DNA of 64,000 bases from Streptomyces sp. TSRI0107 (GTDB lineage: Bacteria; Actinomycetota; Actinomycetes; Streptomycetales; Streptomycetaceae). The stretch is from positions 248,001 to 312,000 of the forward strand of contig NZ_LIVZ01000010.1 of the NCBI RefSeq assembly GCF_001905845.1, in the 5' to 3' direction. Below the pieces are notes generated by a model, which made no database searches, was not told the origin of the DNA, and was given only the letters and a program-made list of their open reading frames with translations. Each line of letters begins with the position of its first letter. The stretch's first letter is position 1. Shown piece after piece: positions 57,287 through 64,000 of the stretch. Position numbers and translations under genes: made by a program.

Positions 57287-57790
57287 TCAGGCGGGGGTGT
57301 CGTCGCCTTCTTCGTCGTCGCTTTCGGTCAGGACGGGGGAAGCGTGGTGCGACCAGAGCTTCCACCCCTCGGGCGTGCGCCGGTACACGTTGGTGGCGAC
57401 CACGAGCTGCCCCACGAGCGGGCCCAGCTCGTCGCCCTCCGCCGGGGCGGGGCCGCCGCTGAGGATGTTCTCGGTGCAGGTGACCAGGGCGGTGTCGCCG
57501 GTGACGGAGACGTGCACGTCGGTGAGGAAGAACTGGATGTAGTCGGTGTTCGCCATGATCAGCGCGTACGAGCGCAGGACCTCGCCGCGGCCGGTGAGGA
57601 CCGGCCAGCCGGGGTGCACGCAGGAGACCACGCCGGTGTCCGCCGGGTCGTGGTAGGTCTCGTCGACGCCCAGGTCGGACGGCGTGAGCCAGAGCCCGGA
57701 GACGGCTTCGAAGTCGCCGCGTTCCAGTGCTTCGTAGAAGGCGGTGTTGGCGAGCTCGACCTGCTCGACGTCGGTGTGCGGGGCGCTCAC
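57287..57790 (-). CDS. NTF2-like (SnoaL-type) protein
   Basis: A 167-residue alpha+beta cone protein (NTF2-like). FYEALERGDFEAVSGLW and WPVLTGRGEVLRSYALIM are typical of stress-type SnoaL_3 proteins, and the C terminus is an acidic Asp/Glu tail. The GTG start overlaps the folP stop (GTGA), so it is translated with folP; the family usually follows folP in streptomycetes. No catalytic role can be read. Confidence 0.88.
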   Translation of the reverse strand: MSAPHTDVEQVELANTAFYEALERGDFEAVSGLWLTPSDLGVDETYHDPADTGVVSCVHPGWPVLTGRGEVLRSYALIMANTDYIQFFLTDVHVSVTGDTALVTCTENILSGGPAPAEGDELGPLVGQLVVATNVYRRTPEGWKLWSHHASPVLTESDDEEGDDTPA

Positions 57791-58647
57791 CGCGCTCCTT
57801 CCACGGCGCGCGCGACCCGTACCGCGTCCGCCGTCGCGCGCACCTCGTGCACGCGCACCGCCCACGCGCCGGCGTGCGCCGCGAGCGCGGAGACGGCGGC
57901 CGTCGCGGCGTCGCGCTCCCGCGCGGGCGGTGGGGCGGCCTCCGGGCCGGCGAGCACCCGCCCGAGGAACCGCTTGCGGGAGGCGGCGACGAGCAGCGGG
58001 TGGCCGAGGTCGCGCAGCCGGTGCAGGTGGGCGAGCAGGGCCAGGTCGTGATCCGCGTCCTTGGAGAACCCGAGGCCCGGGTCGACGACGATCCGGTCGG
58101 CGGGGATCCCGCCCTCCATGACGGCCTCCACGCGCGCGTGGAGCTCGTCCACGACCTCGGTGACGACGTCGTCGTAGACGCCCCGGACGTTGCCGCCCTC
58201 CAGGAAGCCGCGCCAGTGCATGACGACGAAGGGCGCTCCGGCGTCCGCGACGACCGGGATCATCGCCGGGTCGGCGAGGCCGCCGCTGACGTCGTTGACG
58301 AGCGCGGCGCCGGCCGCGAGGGACCGCTCGGCGACCGAGGCGCGCATGGTGTCGACGGAGATGACGACGCCCTCGGAGGCCAGGCCGCGGACGACGGGGA
58401 TGACGCGGCGCAGCTCCTCCTCCTCGTCCACCCGCGTGGCACCGGGGCGGGTGGACTCGCCGCCGACGTCGACCAGGTCGGCGCCCTGGGCGACCATCTC
58501 CAGGCCGTGCTTGACCGCGGCGGTCGTGTCGAACCAGCGGCCGCCGTCGGAGAAGGAGTCGGGCGTCACGTTGACGACGCCCATGACCGCGCAGCGGTCC
58601 CATTCCGGAAGGCCCGCGATGTGTCCGCGTCCGCTCTGGTTGCTCAT
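57787..58647 (-). CDS. folP: Dihydropteroate synthase
   Basis: A 286-residue DHPS that joins p-aminobenzoate to the pterin pyrophosphate; the sulfonamide target. MGVVNVTPDSFSDGG, DVGGESTRPGA (the pABA/sulfa loop), DVSGG and the C-terminal VAASRKRFLG are all intact. It heads a leftward run folP-NTF2, with folB-folK further left. Confidence 0.96.
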   Translation of the reverse strand: MSNQSGRGHIAGLPEWDRCAVMGVVNVTPDSFSDGGRWFDTTAAVKHGLEMVAQGADLVDVGGESTRPGATRVDEEEELRRVIPVVRGLASEGVVISVDTMRASVAERSLAAGAALVNDVSGGLADPAMIPVVADAGAPFVVMHWRGFLEGGNVRGVYDDVVTEVVDELHARVEAVMEGGIPADRIVVDPGLGFSKDADHDLALLAHLHRLRDLGHPLLVAASRKRFLGRVLAGPEAAPPPARERDAATAAVSALAAHAGAWAVRVHEVRATADAVRVARAVEGAR

Positions 58648-58714
58648 ACGTTCAGCGTAGGCCCCGATGGCTTGCGCCTCTCCACGCGGCGTACGGCCGG
58701 GCCCGGCCGGGGCG

Positions 58715-60550
58715 TCACGCCGCGCGGACGTTCCTTTCCGGCAGGGCGTGGGCGCACGGGCGCGGCGCGGGCCGGCGGCGGCGCAGCCGGCGCGGCAGCA
58801 GCCGGGCCGGGTCCAGGAAGCCCTCTGCCTGCATGGCCGCGAAGCCGATCCGCGGCAGGTCGGCGGACGCGCGGTAGACGACGAAACGCGGCTCCCAGCG
58901 CGGCCGGAACTTCGCGTTGAACTTGTACAGCGACTCGATCTGGAACCAGCGGGACAGAAACACCAGCAGCCCGCGCCAGGCGCGCAGCACCGGCCCCGCG
59001 CCGATCTTCTCGCCGCGCGCCAACGCGGCGCGGAACATGGCGAAGTTGAGGGACACGCGCGTGATGCCGAATTTCGGCGCGGCCTGGAGGGCGGCGACGA
59101 TCAGCAGTTCGTTCATGCCGGGGTCCGCCGAGCGGTCGCGGCGCATCAGGTCCAGGGAGACCCCGTCGGGGCCCCAGGGCACGAAGTGCAGGACGGCCAT
59201 CAGGTCGCCGTACGGGCCCGGCTCGGCGTCGGCCTTGTGCGCGGTGGCGATCAGGCAGTCGCCGTCGGCGCTGTCGCCGATGCGGCCCAGCGCCATGGAG
59301 AAGCCGCGTTCGCTGTCGGTGCCGCGCCAGTCGTCGGCGGCGCGGCGGATCCGCTCCAGCTCGGCCTCGCCGAGGTCACGGACATGTCGTACCCGGGTCT
59401 GGTAACCGGCGCGCTCGATGCGCTTGACCATCTGGCGCACGTTGCGCATCGCGCGGCCGGCGAGGGAGAAATCCGCGACGTCCACCACCGCCTCGTCACC
59501 CAGTTCGAGGGCGTCGAGGCCGGTCTCGCGGGTCCACACCTCACCGCCCGTCTCGGAGCAGCCCATGACGGCGGGGGTCCAGGAGTGGGCGCGGGCCTCG
59601 TCCATGAAGCGTTCGATGGCGCCGGGCCAGGCCTCGACGTCGCCGATCGGGTCACCGCTGGCGAGCATCACGCCCGACACCACGCGGTAGGTGACCGCGG
59701 CCTTCCCGCTGGGCGAGAAGACGACGGCCTTGTCGCGGCGCAGCGCGAAGTGGCCGAGCGAGTCGCGGCCGCCGTGCTTCTCCAGCAGGGCCCGCAGCCG
59801 GGTCTCGTCCTCCTCGGTCAGCCGCGCGGCGGGGTGTTCGGGCCGCAGGGCGAGATAGACGGTGGTGACGGCGGTGAGCAGGCCCAGGGCGCCCAGGGAG
59901 AAGGCGACCGTCCAGGAGGTGCTGCCGCGGTAGCCGACGGGCCCCTCCAGGCCGAACAGGCCGTACAGGACATGGGCGATGCGGTCGGCGAGGCTCGGGT
60001 CGCCGACGATACGGCCGGGGTGGGCGCTGACGATGACCAGTCCGAGGGCGAGCGAACCGGCGCCCATGAGAACGAAGTTGGCGAGGGCGCGCCACCGGCT
60101 GCGCGGGTCGGGCAGGGCCGCGAACTGGTCGCGGTGCCGCAGCAGGAACGTCAGCAGGGCGAGCGAGATGACCACGCCCAGCAGGGAGTGCCGGTAGGTG
60201 AACTGGGCGACCGCGCCGACCGGCAGCAGACCGACGGCGGCCCGCCAGGCGCGCCGCTTGTGCCGCCTGAGGCCGTGGGCGAGCAGCAGCAACAGCACGC
60301 CCGCGCTGAGCGAGAGCGCGGCCGCGAACGGCCCGAGCGCGCCGGGCAGCACTTCGGCGAGGGCGTGCATACGGCTGTGCCTGAAGCGCGGGAAGACGCC
60401 CGCGGCGATGTCCAGGAGCCCCACGAGGGCGCAGGCCCTGGCGACGAGGGCCGGTACGGACTCCGGCCGCGGCCCGCGCGGGAGTCGCCGCGTGCGCTTC
60501 GGCCGGCCCGGAACCCGGCCCGGCACTTCCCCATCTTCCCTGACAGACAT
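58715..60550 (-). CDS. DUF2156 phosphatidylglycerol lysyltransferase-type membrane protein
   Basis: A ~611-residue protein with an N-terminal membrane block (about six segments to residue 240) and a C-terminal DUF2156 acyltransferase-like domain (about 270-560; RDKAVVFSPSGKAAVTYRVVSGVMLASGDPIGD, VPWGPDGVSLDLMRRDRSADPGMNELL, FNAKFRPRWEPRFVVY). This is the MprF/LysX-type aminoacyl-phospholipid synthase fold, although a lysyl-tRNA binding role is not established for these short actinobacterial members. ATG 60550 or 60601 could be the start. The C terminus is Arg-rich. Confidence 0.85.
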   Translation of the reverse strand: MSVREDGEVPGRVPGRPKRTRRLPRGPRPESVPALVARACALVGLLDIAAGVFPRFRHSRMHALAEVLPGALGPFAAALSLSAGVLLLLLAHGLRRHKRRAWRAAVGLLPVGAVAQFTYRHSLLGVVISLALLTFLLRHRDQFAALPDPRSRWRALANFVLMGAGSLALGLVIVSAHPGRIVGDPSLADRIAHVLYGLFGLEGPVGYRGSTSWTVAFSLGALGLLTAVTTVYLALRPEHPAARLTEEDETRLRALLEKHGGRDSLGHFALRRDKAVVFSPSGKAAVTYRVVSGVMLASGDPIGDVEAWPGAIERFMDEARAHSWTPAVMGCSETGGEVWTRETGLDALELGDEAVVDVADFSLAGRAMRNVRQMVKRIERAGYQTRVRHVRDLGEAELERIRRAADDWRGTDSERGFSMALGRIGDSADGDCLIATAHKADAEPGPYGDLMAVLHFVPWGPDGVSLDLMRRDRSADPGMNELLIVAALQAAPKFGITRVSLNFAMFRAALARGEKIGAGPVLRAWRGLLVFLSRWFQIESLYKFNAKFRPRWEPRFVVYRASADLPRIGFAAMQAEGFLDPARLLPRRLRRRRPAPRPCAHALPERNVRAA

Positions 60551-60824
60551 CGCATCCCGTAGTTCCGCGCGAGACCTCGACTCCGGTGCCGATTCGGGCA
60601 TCCGGCGACATTGCGCCCTCTAGGACGGTGTCTTGGGAAGGGAGGTTCACTCCTTACGGCAAGCGCGTTCAAAGGACTCCGGGTCGGAAATGATCTTGTG
60701 GAATTCGGAGACGGGGGCATTCACTCCCCGCCGGGTTTCCTGATGCGCTGTGAACCCTTCCGCTTCGCTTTCTTTTTGCGGCCCAGGGCACCACGATTCG
60801 CCTACGCGCGGTAAGTTTCTGGCC

Positions 60825-62120
60825 ATGCCACGTGGACGTCACCGCCATTCCCCTCCTTTGCACAGGATGCTTCCCCCCTCGGCGATCGCAGGCGTCTCCT
60901 TCGTCTGCGCCCTCGGCCCCTGGGTGTTCACGGAACCGATGGTGCTGCGAGGGCTGGCCGCGGCCGCCGCGGTGACGGCGGCGGTCGGCGCGGTCGTCAT
61001 GCGGCGCTGGGACACCCAGGCGGGCAAACGCGTCGCCGACCTCACGCGCGCGCGGGCGAGCGACGAGTGGCGCTTCGAGGAGCGGGTCGCCGAACTGGAG
61101 GCCGACCTCGACGAGTCGCGCGAGCTGCGCCGCAAGCTGGAGCAGCGGCTGCGCGCCAAGCGCACCGAACTGGCCGGTCTGCGCAACGAGCACGCCGCCC
61201 TGCTGCGCCGGTACGCCACGGCCGAGACCGAGCGGGCGAGCGCCCTCGAAGGCCGGCGGCTGCTGGAACTGGAGGCCGCGGTGCCCGCGCGGGCGCTGCC
61301 GCCGGTGCCGGTGCGCGAGTCGGAGCCGGAGCAGGCGGAGACGGCGGGGATGTCGGAGCAGGCGGCGGAGGCCGCCGAGGAGAAGCCGGGCGTGCCCGCG
61401 CTCTTCTCCCCGGAGGGCTCCCGGCTGTTCCTGCGGGCCGGCGCGGCACTGGCCCGGCTCGACACCGATGCCGACGTGGCGGCCGAGGGCAAGGCCAAGG
61501 ACGCGCCCAAGGACGCGCCCAAGGGTGCCGCCAATGACGTGACCAAGGACGCGGGCAAGGCTGACGCGGCCTCTGATTCCGGTATCAAGACCGACCCGGC
61601 GACGGCTTCCGACCGGTCCGGTGCCTCCGTGCCGCGGCAGGCCGCCGCGCCGGACGCCGCGCGCCCCACCGAGACGGAGGCCGCGCCGGAGGACGAGGCA
61701 CAGGGGAAGCCCGAGGCGGCCGCCGGGCAGGAGCACGCGGCCGCCGCCTCCACGGACCCGGCCGCCGAGCCGCCCGCCGGGCAGCAGCCCGCGGGGCACT
61801 TCACCGTGCCGACCGCGGTCGCCGTCGTACCGGCCGCTCCCGCGCGGCGTCCCGCGATCGAGGGCGGATTCGACTTCTTCGGCACCAAGGACAAGGCCGC
61901 CGACTCCGCCGCTCTGGAGGCCGTGCAGAACGAGGACCTGGCCGACGTCGTCGGCCAGGAGGCGCTGGACGAGCACCAGGCCGAGGCCGGGGACGCGTCC
62001 GAGGACGGTCCCGGGCAGGCCGCTGCCGCCGAGCCCGCCGTCGGTCACGTCATCGACCTCACGGCGCACGACGAGACGGAGCAGATCGACCTGCAGGGAC
62101 TGCGCAGCGCGGCCTCCTGA
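60825..62120 (+). CDS. Membrane-anchored coiled-coil protein, hypothetical
   Basis: A 431-residue streptomycete protein I cannot name. Two membrane segments near the N terminus (IAGVSFVCALGPWVF and LAAAAAVTAAVGAVVM, about 20-65) are followed by a predicted coiled coil (DEWRFEERVAELEADLDESRELRRKLEQRLRAKRTEL, about 78-130, cited by ends). The remaining ~300 residues are Ala/Pro/Glu-rich, low-complexity and acidic, with KDAPKDAPK repeats, ending in a conserved-looking GGFDFFGTKDK and a C-terminal acidic stretch. It may organise the membrane or envelope. Promoter region upstream is AT-richer than average. Confidence 0.78.
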   Translation: MPRGRHRHSPPLHRMLPPSAIAGVSFVCALGPWVFTEPMVLRGLAAAAAVTAAVGAVVMRRWDTQAGKRVADLTRARASDEWRFEERVAELEADLDESRELRRKLEQRLRAKRTELAGLRNEHAALLRRYATAETERASALEGRRLLELEAAVPARALPPVPVRESEPEQAETAGMSEQAAEAAEEKPGVPALFSPEGSRLFLRAGAALARLDTDADVAAEGKAKDAPKDAPKGAANDVTKDAGKADAASDSGIKTDPATASDRSGASVPRQAAAPDAARPTETEAAPEDEAQGKPEAAAGQEHAAAASTDPAAEPPAGQQPAGHFTVPTAVAVVPAAPARRPAIEGGFDFFGTKDKAADSAALEAVQNEDLADVVGQEALDEHQAEAGDASEDGPGQAAAAEPAVGHVIDLTAHDETEQIDLQGLRSAAS

Positions 62121-62128
62121 GGTCACCG

Positions 62129-62172
62129 CCGGTGGATGGCGTAGCGCCCGAGGGCGCTACGCCATCCACCGG
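62129..62172. terminator. Perfect 20-bp bidirectional terminator
   Basis: CCGGTGGATGGCGTAGCGCC pairs perfectly with its complement across a 4-nt CGAG loop. The right arm is the last codons and stop of the convergent PH-domain gene, so the stem serves both transcripts. Confidence 0.9.
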
Positions 62173-63491
62173 TCCGGCCGCGCGTCCCTCCGGCCCGTCC
62201 GTGACCGCTCCGCCTGCTCCCGCAGGAGCCGAGCGGCCTCCTCCGCGTCCCTCAGGCGCGCTGTGACGGTGTGCCCGGCGCCGGTGTCCACCCGCACGTC
62301 CGCGAGGCCCCACACGCGCTCCCAGGGCCCTTGGGTGAGCCGTACGCTCTGCACCTTCGCGTGCGGGACGAGCGCGAGGCTGCGGCCCAGCAGTCCGCGC
62401 CGGGCGGCGAAGACGGCGTCGGTGACCGTGAAGCCGTAGCCCCGCCACCACAGCGGCAGGCAGCGGCCCGCGCGGCGCGGGGAGCCCGACAGCTCCGGCC
62501 CGCGCGGGACGGTCACCCCGGGGAGCACGCGTTCGACCAGGGACTCGGCGACCTCGCGCGGGGCCACCGGCAGCAGCGCGGAGTTCGACGACCCGGCCAC
62601 GTCCAGCTCCACCCGGACCCAGCCGCGCCGCCGCCACAGCAGCGGTTCCACGATCCGCACGCTCTGCACGCGCCCCGGCGGCACCGTCTCGTGGACGCGG
62701 TCGAGCAGTCCGCGGTCGACCCGCAGTCCGTCCGGGGACTCGGCGACCGTCCAGTCGTAGTCGGCGACGAACCGCCCCACGCTGGTCGCGCCCGCCGCGC
62801 CGAGCAGCGGCAGCGCGGTCGCGAGGACCGTCCACAGGTTGTGGGTGGTGAACCACAGGACCGGCGGTACGACGAGCGCGGCGGCCAGCGAGCCCCAGGC
62901 GGCGCCCGTCAGCAACAGGGAGAGCGCGAGGACGCCGGGCGGCACGCGCAGCAGCTGACGCGCCGGCGCCTCGCCGACCTCGTGCGCCGTCTCGGGCGCG
63001 AAACCGGCCGCCCGCGCGAGCAGCTCGGCGCGCAGGGCACGCGCCTCGCTCTGGCCCAGGAAGGCGAGTTCGTCCTTCTTGCCGGTCCCGACGACGTCGA
63101 GTCTGAGCTTCGCGACGCCCGCCACGCGCGCGAGGAGCGGCTGGGTGACGTCGACGGCCTGGATGCGTTCCAGCCGGATGTGCGCGGTGCGCCGGAATAT
63201 CAGGCCGGTGCGTATGCGCAGTTCCGTCTCGGTGACCGCGAAGTGCGTGAACCACCAGGTGAGGAAGCCGTACAGGGCGGCGGCCGGGATGAGCACGGCG
63301 AGCGCGATCAGCAGGGTGGTCGTGGTCAGCCGGGCCAGCTGGCGCTGCGCCTGGTCCGGGTCGTGCGCCGCCCAGCCGAGCAGCACGGCGACCGGCGCCC
63401 ACGCCCGCCGCAACGGCGTCACGGGATGCAGCCGCCGCTCGCTCACGGTCTGGTCGCGGCGTACGGCGTCGTCGGTGTCCGGCGTGCTCAC
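62157..63491 (-). CDS. Bacterial PH-domain membrane protein (YdbT-like)
   Basis: A 444-residue protein with repeated bPH2 domains and paired hydrophobic segments. PH-like repeats are marked by TELRIRTGLIFRRTAHIRLERIQAVDV, LRVDRGLLDRVHETVPPGRVQSVRI and FAARRGLLGRSLALVPHAKVQSVRL. This is the YdbT family, which with YdbS forms a membrane pair proposed to aid resistance to peptides. The start overlaps the upstream YdbS-like gene by 4 bases. Confidence 0.88.
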   Translation of the reverse strand: MSTPDTDDAVRRDQTVSERRLHPVTPLRRAWAPVAVLLGWAAHDPDQAQRQLARLTTTTLLIALAVLIPAAALYGFLTWWFTHFAVTETELRIRTGLIFRRTAHIRLERIQAVDVTQPLLARVAGVAKLRLDVVGTGKKDELAFLGQSEARALRAELLARAAGFAPETAHEVGEAPARQLLRVPPGVLALSLLLTGAAWGSLAAALVVPPVLWFTTHNLWTVLATALPLLGAAGATSVGRFVADYDWTVAESPDGLRVDRGLLDRVHETVPPGRVQSVRIVEPLLWRRRGWVRVELDVAGSSNSALLPVAPREVAESLVERVLPGVTVPRGPELSGSPRRAGRCLPLWWRGYGFTVTDAVFAARRGLLGRSLALVPHAKVQSVRLTQGPWERVWGLADVRVDTGAGHTVTARLRDAEEAARLLREQAERSRTGRRDARPDRWMA

Positions 63492-63991
63492 AGCCCCGCC
63501 GATCGGGCCTCGCCCAGCTCGGTGAGCCGGTCGCGCAGCCGTTCCGCCTCGGCCGGGTCGAGGCCGGGGATGGTCGCGTCGGTGGCGGCGGCCGCGGTGT
63601 GCAGCTGCACGCTGGCCAGCCCGAAGTGCCGCTCCAGCGGGCCGGAGGTGACCTCCACGAGCTGCATGCGCCCGTACGGCACGACCGTCTCCTCACGCCA
63701 CAGCACGCCCCGGCTGATCAGCAGGTCGTCGGCGCGCTCGGCGTACCGCCAGGAGCGCCAGTTGCGGTCGGCCAGGACCCAGCCCCACGCCATCAGGGCC
63801 AGCGGCAGCAGCGCGAACGCCGCCCACGCGGGCCCCACCAGCAGCCAGAGCGTCAGTCCGCCGCCCAGTGCCAGCACTCCCAGCCAGACCACCAGCAACA
63901 GCCGCCGCATCCGCAGCAGCCCCGGAGGCAGTCCGGTCCACACCGGCTCGGCCCCCGTCACCTCCGTGCCCCGTGGGCTCCCCGTTTCCAT
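63488..63991 (-). CDS. Bacterial PH-domain membrane protein (YdbS-like)
   Basis: A 167-residue protein with two adjacent membrane segments (about 30-70: LLLVVWLGVLALGGGLTLWLLV and AWAAFALLPLALMAWGWVL) and one bPH2 domain (RADDLLISRGVLWREETVVPYGRMQLVEV, LERHFGLASVQLHTA). It is coupled to the YdbT-like gene. ATG 63991 is the first in-frame start inside the window; an upstream start beyond 64000 cannot be excluded. Confidence 0.87.
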   Translation of the reverse strand: METGSPRGTEVTGAEPVWTGLPPGLLRMRRLLLVVWLGVLALGGGLTLWLLVGPAWAAFALLPLALMAWGWVLADRNWRSWRYAERADDLLISRGVLWREETVVPYGRMQLVEVTSGPLERHFGLASVQLHTAAAATDATIPGLDPAEAERLRDRLTELGEARSAGL

Positions 63992-64000
63992 GAGGCCAGC

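Overview
The window is chromosomal DNA of a Streptomyces or a close relative. GC content is very high, GTG/TTG starts and 4-base ATGA/GTGA stop-start overlaps are common, and it carries typical streptomycete genes (TipA, XRE/DUF397/ATPase trio, AfsR-type SARP, cysteine-free ribosomal-protein paralogs).

Region 1 (about 1-21.8 kb, possibly to 26.3 kb) is a RiPP biosynthetic gene cluster. Its core matches the daptide class, whose peptides end in a C-terminal Thr converted to a dimethylated diamine. It has two short precursor peptides ending ...AISAT (11548-11952), an RRE-bearing accessory protein (7181), a SAM methyltransferase (8233), a class III aminotransferase (9033), an iron-alcohol-dehydrogenase-fold oxidative decarboxylase (10292), an ABC exporter (12326-13808) and a PqqD/M50 intramembrane protease (13808). 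Mixed into this are a class III lanthipeptide synthetase LanKC (15509), an F420/flavin-type LLM oxidoreductase (6204) and a stand-alone YcaO ending in a PxPxP motif (18322). The precursors have no cysteine, so lanthionine or labionin rings cannot form from them. LanKC dehydration followed by LLM reduction to D-Ala/D-Abu is a reasonable alternative. Both flanks carry deoxysugar genes: dTDP-glucose synthase and 4,6-dehydratase on the right, and glycosyltransferase, 2,3-dehydratase, 4-ketoreductase, aminotransferase and 3,5-epimerase on the left. Together these form a complete set for a 3-amino-2,3,6-trideoxy-L-hexose of the daunosamine type. A LuxR-type regulator (5290) and a 1,070-residue AfsR/SARP regulator (23048) are the likely local regulators.

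Region 2 (26.3-34 kb) is mixed chromosomal content: a family A polymerase, a Clp-N/HTH regulator with a double operator and an apparently leaderless promoter, a LysE exporter, a DUF2786 protein, two lipoproteins and a FUSC membrane protein.

Region 3 (34-36.5 kb) is a zinc-starvation island. Cysteine-free S14, L28, L33, L31 and S18 and a CobW-family protein diverge from a Zur-box-like site. Region 4 (36.5-45.5 kb) holds the XRE/DUF397/ATPase trio sharing an 18-bp promoter motif, an aldehyde dehydrogenase, a DinB protein, a PadR regulator with a Drr-type ABC exporter, TipA with its palindromic operator, and a DedA protein with a Q/Y-rich tail.

Region 5 (45.5-64 kb) is housekeeping: ThrE-type exporter, ppa, dacB, a DUF2342 metalloprotein, tilS, hpt, ftsH, the folate genes folE/folB/folK/folP, a DUF2156 lysyltransferase-type membrane protein, a coiled-coil membrane protein and two bacterial PH-domain membrane proteins. 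I recognised no tRNA, rRNA, insertion sequence or CRISPR array.
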